NCBI GenBank assembly: GCA_964017235.1
Contig: OZ024940.1
Location: 1,550,001-1,614,000 of the forward strand
DNA from: Sabellastarte sp. h YS-2021
Lineage: Eukaryota > Annelida > Polychaeta > Sabellida > Sabellidae
Direction of reading: 5' to 3'
DNA: 64,000 bases
Of this stretch, positions 1-10,673 are shown piece by piece; within the stretch, counting starts at the first letter, position 1, and each line of letters starts with the position of its first letter. The notes under the pieces are model-generated. The model had not been told where the DNA came from and did no database searches. It was given only the letters and a program-made list of their open reading frames with translations. A program made the translations under genes and the position numbers.

Positions 1-167
1 TATGCTCTGGGGGGACTTGGGCTGAGTGGTTCCATCACAAGGTAGCATGCCTTTTTTACCCAGACGTAACATCCATAGCTATCCTACTTTTGTTAGTGAC
101 ACCCACCCAATGCCCTGCCCAAAATTCAGCATTATAAATTAACTTTAGACCGATTTATGATGTCAAA
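1..167 (+). repeat. A-class monomer, ttttttacc allele (reference copy)
   Basis: Reference copy of the commonest class, 167 bp. It opens tatgctctgggggg, carries gggctgagtgg at 19-29, gcatgcc at 46-52, gtgacacccaccc at 96-108 and ends ttatgatgtcaaa. This sub-variant has six T before acc near 52-57 and the reading cgtaacatcc. It is typically the first A of a block, directly after a D monomer. Confidence 0.95.
18..29 (+). other. Conserved tgg..tgg box resembling a Pol III A-box (example copy)
   Basis: The 12-mer tgggctgagtgg in A corresponds to tggcttaattgg in B (689-700) and tgggttaagtgg in C (1027-1038); D has an interrupted form. The B version differs from the A-box consensus TRGCNNAGYNGG at one position. 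I see no B-box (GGTTCRANTCC) at suitable spacing and no tRNA fold, so promoter activity is unsupported and the resemblance may be chance. Confidence 0.25.
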
Positions 168-334
168 TATGCTCTGGGGGGACTTGGGCTGAGTGGTTCC
201 ATCACAAGGTAGCATGCCTTTATTACCCAGACGTAACATCCATAGCTATCCTACTTTTGTTAGTGACACCCACCCAATGCCCTGCCCAAAATTCAGCATC
301 ATAGATTAACTTTAGACCGATTTATGATGTCAAA
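168..334 (+). repeat. A-class monomer, tttattacc allele
   Basis: 167 bp, differing from the monomer before it mainly by tttattacc in place of ttttttacc and by catcatagatt near the 3' end. It is typically the second A of a block. Confidence 0.95.
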
Positions 335-501
335 TATGCTCTGGGGGGACTTGGGCTGAGTGGTTCCATCACAAGGTAGCATGCCTTTGTTACCCAGATG
401 TAACGTCAATAGCTATCCTATTTTTGTTAGTGACACCCACCCAATGTCCTGTCAAAAATTCAGCATTATGGATGAAATTCTGACCAATTTCTAATGTAAA
501 A
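335..501 (+). repeat. A-class monomer, tttgttacc allele (A-to-B transition form)
   Basis: 167 bp. It has tttgttacc, gatgtaacgtcaatagc and cctgtcaaaaattc, and its last 35 bases (ggatgaaattctgacc, then ctaatgtaaaa) are of B type. It precedes the B monomers in most blocks, so it looks like an old A/B hybrid now fixed as a HOR position. Confidence 0.93.
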
Positions 502-670
502 TACGCTCTCAGGGGTGATTCGCTTAATTGGTGCCATCTTAATTTTGCATGTCTTTATTACCCAGATGTAATGCTTATAACTATCCTATCTTGTGTACAT
601 TCCATCCACCCAATGTCCTGCCGAAAATTCAGCATTATAGATGAAATTCTGACCAATTTCTGATGTAAAA
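502..670 (+). repeat. B-class monomer, cgctctcagggg subtype
   Basis: 169 bp. Diagnostic words are gcttaattggtgccatc, attttgcatgtc, gtacattccatccaccc and gatgaaattctgacc. This subtype has gcttcgctt at the 5' side; others read gcttggctt. A private C-to-A change at 518 is absent from the matching positions of the next copies (near 1853 and 5688). Confidence 0.94.
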
Positions 671-839
671 TACATTCTCAGGGATGCTTGGCTTAATTGG
701 TGTCATCATAATTTTGCATGCCTTTATTACCCAGATGTAATCCTTATAACTATCCTATCTTGTGTACATTCCATCCACCCAATGTCCTGCCGAAAATTCA
801 GCATTATAGATGAAATTCTGACCAATTTCTGATGTAAAA
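671..839 (+). repeat. B-class monomer, cattctcaggg subtype
   Basis: 169 bp, opening tacattctcaggg, with gtgtcatcataattttgc and gatgtaatcc. It is a second B, present only in the 8-monomer blocks of the acattc lineage. Confidence 0.93.
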
Positions 840-1010
840 TACATTCTCAGGGATGCTTGGCTTAATTGGTGTCATCATAATTTTGCATGCCTTTATTACC
901 CAGATGTAACGCTTATAACTATACTATCTTTTGTACATTCCACCCACCCAATGTCCTGCCGAAAATTCAGCATTATAGATGAACTTTTGACTAGCTTGTG
1001 ATGTTAAATA
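840..1010 (+). repeat. B'-class monomer (B-to-C transition form)
   Basis: 171 bp. The 5' half is B type (tacattctcaggg, attttgcatgcc). The 3' part reads gtacattccacccaccc and gatgaacttttgactagc, with gtgatgttaaata leading into C. Two alleles segregate through the window: actatactatc with actagcttg, and aaatatcctatc with actaccttg. Confidence 0.93.
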
Positions 1011-1168
1011 ATCACTCTCCGGTACTTGGGTTAAGTGGTGCCATCACAACGTAGCATGCCTTTATTTCCCAGATGTAATGCCCATACCTATCCTATTTTT
1101 ATTAGTGCCACCCACCAAATTTCCAGCCCATAATTCAGCAATATATATGACCAACTTCTGATTTAAAA
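1011..1168 (+). repeat. C-class monomer, shortest class
   Basis: 158 bp. It opens atcactctccgg and carries ttaagtggtgccatcac, cccatacctatcc, attagtgccaccc and caaatttccagccc. Compared with A it lacks about 8 bases around agcaatatatatgacc, which with other small indels accounts for its length. It occurs once per HOR block, between B' and D. Confidence 0.94.
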
Positions 1169-1335
1169 AACGCTCTCAGGGGTACTTGGTAAATTGTTGC
1201 CATCACAAGATAGCATACCTTTATAACCCTGATGTAACAGTCATAGCTATCCTATTTTTGTTAGTGCCACCCATCCAATGTCCTGCCCAAAATTCAGCAT
1301 TATAGATTAACTTTAGACCGATTCATGATGTCCAA
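1169..1335 (+). repeat. D-class monomer, end of HOR block
   Basis: 167 bp. Diagnostic words are ggggtacttggtaaattg, agatagcatacc and ataaccctgatgtaacag. It is the only class with gatagcatac and the last monomer of each block. Its 3' end reads gatgtccaa in place of gatgtcaaa, and that seam is the best single marker of block starts. Confidence 0.94.
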
Positions 1336-2670
1336 TATGCTCTGGGGGGACTTGGGCTGAGTGGTTCCATCACAAGGTAGCATGCCTTTTTTACCCAGAC
1401 GTAACATCCATAGCTATCCTACTTTTGTTAGTGACACCCACCCAATGCCCTGCCCAAAATTCAGCATTATAAATTAACTTTAGACCGATTTATGATGTCA
1501 AATATGCTCTGGGGGGACTTGGGCTGAGTGGTTCCATCACAAGGTAGCATGCCTTTATTACCCAGACGTAACATCCATAGCTATCCTACTTTTGTTAGTG
1601 ACACCCACCCAATGCCCTGCCCAAAATTCAGCATCATAGATTAACTTTAGACCGATTTATGATGTCAAATATGCTCTGGGGGGACTTGGGCTGAGTGGTT
1701 CCATCACAAGGTAGCATGCCTTTGTTACCCAGATGTAACGTCAATAGCTATCCTATTTTTGTTAGTGACACCCACCCAATGTCCTGTCAAAAATTCAGCA
1801 TTATGGATGAAATTCTGACCAATTTCTAATGTAAAATACGCTCTCAGGGGTGCTTCGCTTAATTGGTGCCATCTTAATTTTGCATGTCTTTATTACCCAG
1901 ATGTAATGCTTATAACTATCCTATCTTGTGTACATTCCATCCACCCAATGTCCTGCCGAAAATTCAGCATTATAGATGAAATTCTGACCAATTTCTGATG
2001 TAAAATACATTCTCAGGGATGCTTGGCTTAATTGGTGTCATCATAATTTTGCATGCCTTTATTACCCAGATGTAATCCTTATAACTATCCTATCTTGTGT
2101 ACATTCCATCCACCCAATGTCCTGCCGAAAATTCAGCATTATAGATGAAATTCTGACCAATTTCTGATGTAAAATACATTCTCAGGGATGCTTGGCTTAA
2201 TTGGTGTCATCATAATTTTGCATGCCTTTATTACCCAGATGTAACGCTTATAACTATACTATCTTTTGTACATTCCACCCACCCAATGTCCTGCCGAAAA
2301 TTCAGCATTATAGATGAACTTTTGACTAGCTTGTGATGTTAAATAATCACTCTCCGGTACTTGGGTTAAGTGGTGCCATCACAACGTAGCATGCCTTTAT
2401 TTCCCAGATGTAATGCCCATACCTATCCTATTTTTATTAGTGCCACCCACCAAATTTCCAGCCCATAATTCAGCAATATATATGACCAACTTCTGATTTA
2501 AAAAACGCTCTCAGGGGTACTTGGTAAATTGTTGCCATCACAAGATAGCATACCTTTATAACCCTGATGTAACAGTCATAGCTATCCTATTTTTGTTAGT
2601 GCCACCCATCCAATGTCCTGCCCAAAATTCAGCATTATAGATTAACTTTAGACCGATTCATGATGTCCAA
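1336..2670 (+). repeat. HOR block, 8-mer 1335 bp, tandem copy of the first
   Basis: Same monomer order and length as 1-1335. The only difference I saw is C at the site matching 518, so the two blocks look like a recent tandem duplication. Confidence 0.93.
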
Positions 2671-4003
2671 TATGCTCTGGGGGGACTTGGGCTGAGTGGT
2701 TCCATCACAAGGTAGCATGCCTTTTTTACCCAGACGTAACATCCATAGCTATCCTACTTTTGTTAGTGACACCCACCCAATGCCCTGCCCAAAATTCAGC
2801 ATTATAAATTAACTTTAGACCGATTTATGATGTCAAATATGCTCTGGGGGGACTTGGGCTGAGTGGTTCCATCACAAGGTAGCATGCCTTTATTACCCAG
2901 ACGTAACATCCATAGCTATCCTACTTTTGTTAGTGACACCCACCCAATGCCCTGCCCAAAATTCAGCATTATAAATTAACTTTAGACCGATTTATGATGT
3001 CAAATATGCTCTGGGGGGACTTGGGCTGAGTGGTTCCATCACAAGGTAGCATGCCTTTATTACCCAGACGTAACATCCATAGCTATCCTACTTTTGTTAG
3101 TGACACCCACCCAATGCCCTGCCCAAAATTCAGCATCATAGATTAACTTTAGACCGATTTATGATGTCAAATAGGCTCTGGGGGGACTTGCGCTGAGTGG
3201 TTCCATCACAAGGTAGCATGCCTTTGTTACCCAGATGTAACGTCAATAGCTATCCTATTTTTGTTAGTGACACCCACCCAATGTCCTGTCAAAAATTCAG
3301 CATTATGGATGAAATTCTGACCAATTTCTAATGTAAAATACGCTCTCAGGGGTGCTTGGCTTAATTGGTGCCATTGTAATTTTGCATGTCTTTATTACCC
3401 AGATATAATGCTTATAACTATTCTATTTTTTGTACATTCCATCCACCCAATGTCCTGCCGAAAATTCAGCATTATAGATGAAATTCTGACCAATTTCTGA
3501 TGTAAAATACGTTCTCAGGGATGCTTGGCTTAATTGGTGTCATCATAATTTTGCATGCCTTTATTACCCAGATGTAACGCTTATAACTATACTATCTTTT
3601 GTACATTCCACCCACCCAATGTCCTGCCGAAAATTCAGCATTATAGATGAACTTTTGACTAGCTTGTGATGTTAAATAATCACTCTCCGGTACTTGGGTT
3701 AAGTGGTGCCATCACAACGTAGCATGCCTTTATTTCCCAGATGTAATGCCCATACCTATCCTATTTTTATTAGTGCCACCCACCAAATTTCCAGCCCATA
3801 ATTCAGCAATATATATGACCAACTTCTGATTTAAAAAACGCTCTCAGGGGTACTTGGTAAATTGTTGCCATCACAAGATAGCATACCTTTATAACCCTGA
3901 TGTAACAGTCATAGCTATCCTATTTTTGTTAGTGCCACCCATCCAATGTCCTGCCCAAAATTCAGCATTATAGATTAACTTTAGACCGATTCATGATGTC
4001 CAA
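2671..4003 (+). repeat. HOR block, 8-mer 1333 bp (A-A-A-A-B-B'-C-D)
   Basis: Monomers start at 2671, 2838, 3005, 3172, 3339, 3508, 3679 and 3837. The fourth A, at 3172, is the first taggctctgg/cttgcgctgag variant in the window. It is followed by a single B with ccattgtaatt and agatataatgc. An A replaces a B relative to the earlier blocks, giving 1333 instead of 1335 bp. Confidence 0.92.
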
Positions 4004-5169
4004 TATGCTCTGGGGGGACTTGGGCTGAGTGGTTCCATCACAAGGTAGCATGCCTTTTTTACCCAGACGTAACATCCATAGCTATCCTACTTTTGTTAGT
4101 GACACCCACCCAATGCCCTGCCCAAAATTCAGCATTATAAATTAACTTTAGACCGATTTATGATGTCAAATATGCTCTGGGGGGACTTGGGCTGAGTGGT
4201 TCCATCACAAGGTAGCATGCCTTTATTACCCAGACGTAACATCCATAGCTATCCTACTTTTGTTAGTGACACCCACCCAATGCCCTGCCCAAAATTCAGC
4301 ATCATAGATTAACTTTAGACCGATTTATGATGTCAAATAGGCTCTGGGGGGACTTGCGCTGAGTGGTTCCATCACAAGGTAGCATGCCTTTGTTACCCAG
4401 ATGTAACGTCAATAGCTATCCTATTTTTGTTAGTGACACCCACCCAATGTCCTGTCAAAAATTCAGCATTATGGATGAAATTCTGACCAATTTCTAATGT
4501 AAAATACGCTCTCAGGGGTGCTTGGCTTAATTGGTGCCATTGTAATTTTGCATGTCTTTATTACCCAGATATAATGCTTATAACTATTCTATTTTTTGTA
4601 CATTCCATCCACCCAATGTCCTGCCGAAAATTCAGCATTATAGATGAAATTCTGACCAATTTCTGATGTAAAATACGTTCTCAGGGATGCTTGGCTTAAT
4701 TGGTGTCATCATAATTTTGCATGCCTTTATTACCCAGATGTAACGCTTATAACTATACTATCTTTTGTACATTCCACCCACCCAATGTCCTGCCGAAAAT
4801 TCAGCATTATAGATGAACTTTTGACTAGCTTGTGATGTTAAATAATCACTCTCCGGTACTTGGGTTAAGTGGTGCCATCACAACGTAGCATGCCTTTATT
4901 TCCCAGATGTAATGCCCATACCTATCCTATTTTTATTAGTGCCACCCACCAAATTTCCAGCCCATAATTCAGCAATATATATGACCAACTTCTGATTTAA
5001 AAAACGCTCTCAGGGGTACTTGGTAAATTGTTGCCATCACAAGATAGCATACCTTTATAACCCTGATGTAACAGTCATAGCTATCCTATTTTTGTTAGTG
5101 CCACCCATCCAATGTCCTGCCCAAAATTCAGCATTATAGATTAACTTTAGACCGATTCATGATGTCCAA
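4004..5169 (+). repeat. HOR block, 7-mer 1166 bp (A-A-A-B-B'-C-D)
   Basis: Monomers start at 4004, 4171, 4338, 4505, 4674, 4845 and 5003. It equals the previous block minus one 167-bp A monomer (one of the two tttattacc copies), a clean one-monomer contraction. It again carries the tagg A variant at 4338. Confidence 0.92.
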
Positions 5170-6504
5170 TATGCTCTGGGGGGACTTGGGCTGAGTGGTT
5201 CCATCACAAGGTAGCATGCCTTTTTTACCCAGACGTAACATCCATAGCTATCCTACTTTTGTTAGTGACACCCACCCAATGCCCTGCCCAAAATTCAGCA
5301 TTATAAATTAACTTTAGACCGATTTATGATGTCAAATATGCTCTGGGGGGACTTGGGCTGAGTGGTTCCATCACAAGGTAGCATGCCTTTATTACCCAGA
5401 CGTAACATCCATAGCTATCCTACTTTTGTTAGTGACACCCACCCAATGCCCTGCCCAAAATTCAGCATCATAGATTAACTTTAGACCGATTTATGATGTC
5501 AAATATGCTCTGGGGGGACTTGGGCTGAGTGGTTCCATCACAAGGTAGCATGCCTTTGTTACCCAGATGTAACGTCAATAGCTATCCTATTTTTGTTAGT
5601 GACACCCACCCAATGTCCTGTCAAAAATTCAGCATTATGGATGAAATTCTGACCAATTTCTAATGTAAAATACGCTCTCAGGGGTGCTTCGCTTAATTGG
5701 TGCCATCTTAATTTTGCATGTCTTTATTACCCAGATGTAATGCTTATAACTATCCTATCTTGTGTACATTCCATCCACCCAATGTCCTGCCGAAAATTCA
5801 GCATTATAGATGAAATTCTGACCAATTTCTGATGTAAAATACATTCTCAGGGATGCTTGGCTTAATTGGTGTCATCATAATTTTGCATGCCTTTATTACC
5901 CAGATGTAATCCTTATAACTATCCTATCTTGTGTACATTCCATCCACCCAATGTCCTGCCGAAAATTCAGCATTATAGATGAAATTCTGACCAATTTCTG
6001 ATGTAAAATACATTCTCAGGGATGCTTGGCTTAATTGGTGTCATCATAATTTTGCATGCCTTTATTACCCAGATGTAACGCTTATAACTATACTATCTTT
6101 TGTACATTCCACCCACCCAATGTCCTGCCGAAAATTCAGCATTATAGATGAACTTTTGACTAGCTTGTGATGTTAAATAATCACTCTCCGGTACTTGGGT
6201 TAAGTGGTGCCATCACAACGTAGCATGCCTTTATTTCCCAGATGTAATGCCCATACCTATCCTATTTTTATTAGTGCCACCCACCAAATTTCCAGCCCAT
6301 AATTCAGCAATATATATGACCAACTTCTGATTTAAAAAACGCTCTCAGGGGTACTTGGTAAATTGTTGCCATCACAAGATAGCATACCTTTATAACCCTG
6401 ATGTAACAGTCATAGCTATCCTATTTTTGTTAGTGCCACCCACCCAATGTCCTGCCCAAAATTCAGCATTATAGATTAACTTTAGACCGATTTATGATGT
6501 CCAA
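5170..6504 (+). repeat. HOR block, 8-mer 1335 bp (A-A-A-B-B-B'-C-D)
   Basis: Monomers start at 5170, 5337, 5504, 5671, 5840, 6009, 6180 and 6338. The first seven monomers match 1336-2503. The D monomer switches near 6440 to cacccaccc and gatttatgatgtcc, the alleles used in the rest of the window, so an allele boundary lies inside this block's last monomer. Confidence 0.92.
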
Positions 6505-9500
6505 TATGCTCTGGGGGGACTTGGGCTGAGTGGTTCCATCACAAGGTAGCATGCCTTTGTTACCCAGATGTAACGTCAATAGCTATCCTTTTTTTGTTAG
6601 TGACACCCACCCAATGTCCTGTCAAAAATTCAGCATTATGGATGAAATTCTGACCAATTTCTAATGTAAAATACGCTCTCAGGGGTGCTTCGCTTAATTG
6701 GTGCCATCGTAATTTTGCATGTCTTTATTACCCAGATGTAATGCTTATAACTATCCTATCTTGTGTACATTCCATCCACCCAATGTCCTGCCGAAAATTC
6801 AGCATTATAGATGAAATTCTGACCAATTTCTGATGTAAAATACGTTCTCAGTGATGCTTGGCTTAATTGGTGTCATCATAATTTTGCATGCCTTTATTAC
6901 CCAGATGTAACGCTTATAACTATACTATCTTTTGTACATTCCACGCACCCAATGTCCTGCCGAAAATTCAGCATTATAGATGAACTTTTGACTAGCTTGT
7001 GATGTTAAATAATCTCTCTCTGGTACTTGGGTTAAGTAGTGCCATCACAACGTAGCATGCCTTTATTTCCCAGATGTAACGCCCATAGCTATCCTATTTT
7101 TATTAGTGCCACCCACCAAATTTCCAGCCCATAATTCAGCAATATATATGACCAACTTCTGATTTAAAATACGCTCTCAGGGGTACTTGGTAAATTGTTG
7201 CCATCACAAGATAGCATACCTTTATAACCCTGATTTAACAGTCATAGCTATCCTATTTTTGTTACTGCCACCCACCCAATGTCCTGCCCAAACTTCAGCA
7301 TTATAGATGAACTTTAGACCAACTTGTGATGTCAAAAATGCTCCAGGGGGACATGGGCTGAGTGGTGCCATCACAAGGTAGCATGCCTTTATTTCCCAGA
7401 TGTAACGCCCATAACTATCATATTTTTGTTAGTGACACCCACCCAATGTCCTGCCCAAAATTCAGCATTATAGATTGACTTTAGACCGATTTATGATGTC
7501 AAATATGCTCTGGGGGGACTTAGGCTGAGTGGTTCCATCACAAGGTAGCATGCCTTTATTACTCAGACATAACGTCCATACCTATCCTACTTTGTTAGTG
7601 ACACCCACCCAATGTCCTGCCCAAACTTCAGCATTATAGATGAACTTTAGACCAACTTGTGATGTCAAAAATGCTCTGGGGGGACTTGGGCTGAGTGGTT
7701 CCATCACAAGGTAGCATGCCTTTATTACCCAGACGTAACGTCCATAGCTATCCTACTTTTGTTAGTGACACCCACCCAATGTCCTGCCCAAAATTCAGCA
7801 TTATAGATTAACTTTAGACCGATTTATAATGTCAAATATGCTCTGGGGGGACTTGGGCTGAGTGGTTCCATCACAAGGTAGCATGCCTTTATTACCCAGA
7901 CGTAATGTCCATAGCTATCCTATTTTTGTTAGTGACACCCACCCAATGTCCTGCCCAAAATTCAGCATTATAGATTAACTTTAGACCGATTTATGATGTC
8001 AAATATGCTCTGGGGGGACTTGGGCTGAGTGGTTCCATCACAAGGTAGCATGCCTTTATTACCCAGATGTAACGTCAATAGCTATCCTATTTTTGTTAGT
8101 GACACCCACCCAATGTCCTGTCAAAAATTCAGCATTATGGATGAAATTCTGACCAATTTCTAATGTAAAATACGCTCTCAGGGGTGCTTGGCTTAATTGG
8201 TGCCATCATAATTTTGCATGTCTTTATTACCCAGATGCAATGCTTATAACTATCCTATCTTTTGTACATTCCATCCACCCAATGTCCTGCCGAAAATTCA
8301 GCATTATAGATGAAATTCTGACCAATTTCTGATGTAAAATACGTTCTCAGGGATGCTTGGCTTAATTGGTGTTATCATAATTTTGCATGTCTTTATTACC
8401 CAGATGCAATGCTTATAACTATCCTATCTTTTGTACATTCCATCCACCCAATGTCCTGCCGAAAATTCAGCATTATAGATGAAATTCTGACCAATTTCTG
8501 ATGTAAAATACGTTCTCAGGGATGCTTGGCTTAATTGGTGTTATCATAATTTTGCATGCCTTTATTACCCAGATGTAACGCTTATAAATATCCTATCTTT
8601 TGTACATTCCACCCACCCAATGTCCTGCCAAAAATTCAGCATTATAGATGAACTTTTGACTACCTTGTGATGTTAAATAATCTCTCTCCGGTACTTGGGT
8701 TAAGTGGTGCCATCACAACGTAGCATGCCTTTATTTCCCAGATGTAATGCCCATACCTATCCTATTTTTATTAGTGCCACCCACCAAATTTCCAGCCCAT
8801 AATTCAGCAATATATATGACCAACTTCTGATTTAAAATACGCTCTCAGGGGTACTTGGTAAATTGTTGCCATCACAAGATAGCATACCTTTATAACCCTG
8901 ATGTAACAGTCATAGCTATCCTATTTTTGTTAGTGCCACCCACCCAATGTCCTGCCCAAAATTCAGCATTATAGATTAACTTTAGACCGATTTATGATGT
9001 CCAATATGCTCTGGGGGGACATGGGCTGAGTGGTTCCATCACAAGGTAGCATGCCTTTTTTACCCAGACGTAACATCCATAGCTATCCTACTTTTGTTAG
9101 TGACACCCACCCAATGCCCTGCCCAAAATTCAGCATTATAGATTAACTATAGACCGATTTATGATGTCAAATATGCTCTGGGGGGACTTGGGCTGAGTGG
9201 TTCCATCACAAGGTAGCATGCCTTTATTACCCAGACGTAACATCCATAGCTATCCTACTTTTGTTAGTGACACCCACCCAATGCCCTGCCCAAAATTCAG
9301 CATCATAGATTAACTTTAGACCGATTTATGATGTCAAATATGCTCTGGGGGGACTTGGGCTGAGTGGTTCCATCACAAGGTAGCATGCCTTTGTTACCCA
9401 GATGTAACGTCAATAGCTATCCTATTTTTGTTAGTGACACCCACCCAATGTCCTGTCAAAAATTCAGCATTATGGATGAAATTCTGACCAATTTCTAATG

Positions 9501-10673
9501 TAAAATACGCTCTCAGGGGTGCTTCGCTTAATTGGTGCCATCTTAATTTTGCATGTCTTTATTACCCAGATGTAATGCTTATAACTATCCTATCTTGTGT
9601 ACATTCCATCCACCCAATGTCCTGCCGAAAATTCAGCATTATAGATGAAATTCTGACCAATTTCTGATGTAAAATACATTCTCAGGGATGCTTGGCTTAA
9701 TTGGTGTCATCATAATTTTGCATGCCTTTATTACCCAGATGTAATCCTTATAACTATCCTATCTTGTGTACATTCCATCCACCCAATGTCCTAACGAAAA
9801 TTCAGCATTATAGATGAAATTCTGACCAATTTCTGATGTAAAATACATTCTCAGGGATGCTTGGCTTAATTGGTGTCATCATAATTTTGCATGCCTTTAT
9901 TACCCAGATGTAACGCTTATAACTATACTATCTTTTGTACATTCCACCCACCCAATGTCCTGCCGAAAATTCAGCATTATAGATGAACTTTTGACTAGCT
10001 TGTGATGTTAAATAATCACTCTCCGGTACTTGGGTTAAGTGGTGCCATCACAACGTAGCATGCCTTTATTTCCCAGATGTAATGCCCATACCTATCCTAT
10101 TTTTATTAGTGCCACCCACCAAATTTCCAGCCCATAATTCAGCAATATATATGACCAACTTCTGATTTAAAAAACGCTCTCAGGGGTACTTGGTAAATTG
10201 TTGCCATCACAAGATAGCATACCTTTATAACCCTGATGTAACAGTCATAGCTATCCTATTTTTGTTAGTGCCACCCACCCAATGTCCTGCCCAAAATTCA
10301 GCATTATAGATTAACTTTAGACCGATTTATGATGTCCAATATGCTCTGGGGGGACTTGGGCTGAGTGGTTCCATCACAAGGTAGCATGCCTTTTTTACCC
10401 AGACGTAACATCCATAGCTATCCTACTTTTGTTAGTGACACCCACCCAATGCCCTGCCCAAAATTCAGCATCATAGATTAACTTTAGACCGATTTATGAT
10501 GTCAAATATGCTCTGGGGGGACTTGGGCTGAGTGGTTCCATCACAAGGTAGCATGCCTTTTTTACCCAGACGTAACATCCATAGCTATCCTACTTTTGTT
10601 AGTGACACCCACCCAATGCCCTGCCCAAAATTCAGCATCATAGATTAACTTTAGACCGATTTATGATGTCAAA
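6505..10673 (+). repeat. 25-monomer HOR, 4169 bp, copy 1
   Basis: Three segments. 6505-7669 is seven monomers m1-m7 (A-B-B'-C-D-A-A, 1165 bp); 7670-9004 is eight monomers m8-m15 (A-A-A-B-B-B'-C-D, 1335 bp). 9005-10339 is an 8-mer like the first block but starting ggggggacatgggc; 10340-10673 is two extra A monomers. The m1 marker is cctttttttgttag. m6 at 7337 is a distinctive A (gctccagggggacatggg, tggtgccatc), and m7 has acttaggc and one T fewer (166 bp). Private sites include G at 6945. Confidence 0.93.

Larger units (their letters stand above)
1..1335 (+). repeat. HOR block, 8-mer 1335 bp (A-A-A-B-B-B'-C-D)
   Basis: Monomers start at 1, 168, 335, 502, 671, 840, 1011 and 1169. The D monomer here reads cacccatcc rather than cacccaccc and the seam gattcatgatgtcc rather than gatttatgatgtcc; these alleles are shared with the next three blocks and absent after about 6430. 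Confidence 0.93.

Noticed and set aside
10-45. G-quadruplex in A monomers (gggggg, ggg, gg runs)
   Set aside because: Only two runs reach three G; a two-tetrad form is conceivable but too weak to claim.
46-82. Hairpin or cruciform from gcatgc and atagctat palindromes
   Set aside because: These are 6- and 8-bp palindromes without longer arms, of a kind common by chance, and some monomer classes lack them.
18-90. tRNA gene in the monomer
   Set aside because: Only the A-box-like segment fits. There is no B-box, anticodon arm or acceptor pairing.
1850-1875. CENP-B box candidate around gcttcgcttaattggtg in B monomers
   Set aside because: TTCG and the internal A fit, but the required CGGG is replaced by ggtg; I saw no other site with the nTTCGnnnnAnnCGGGn core.
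2671-5169. Assembly artefact explaining the 8-mer to 7-mer contraction
   Set aside because: It cannot be excluded without reads, but the change is exactly one monomer in register and similar changes occur all along the array, so biological unequal exchange is the simpler reading.
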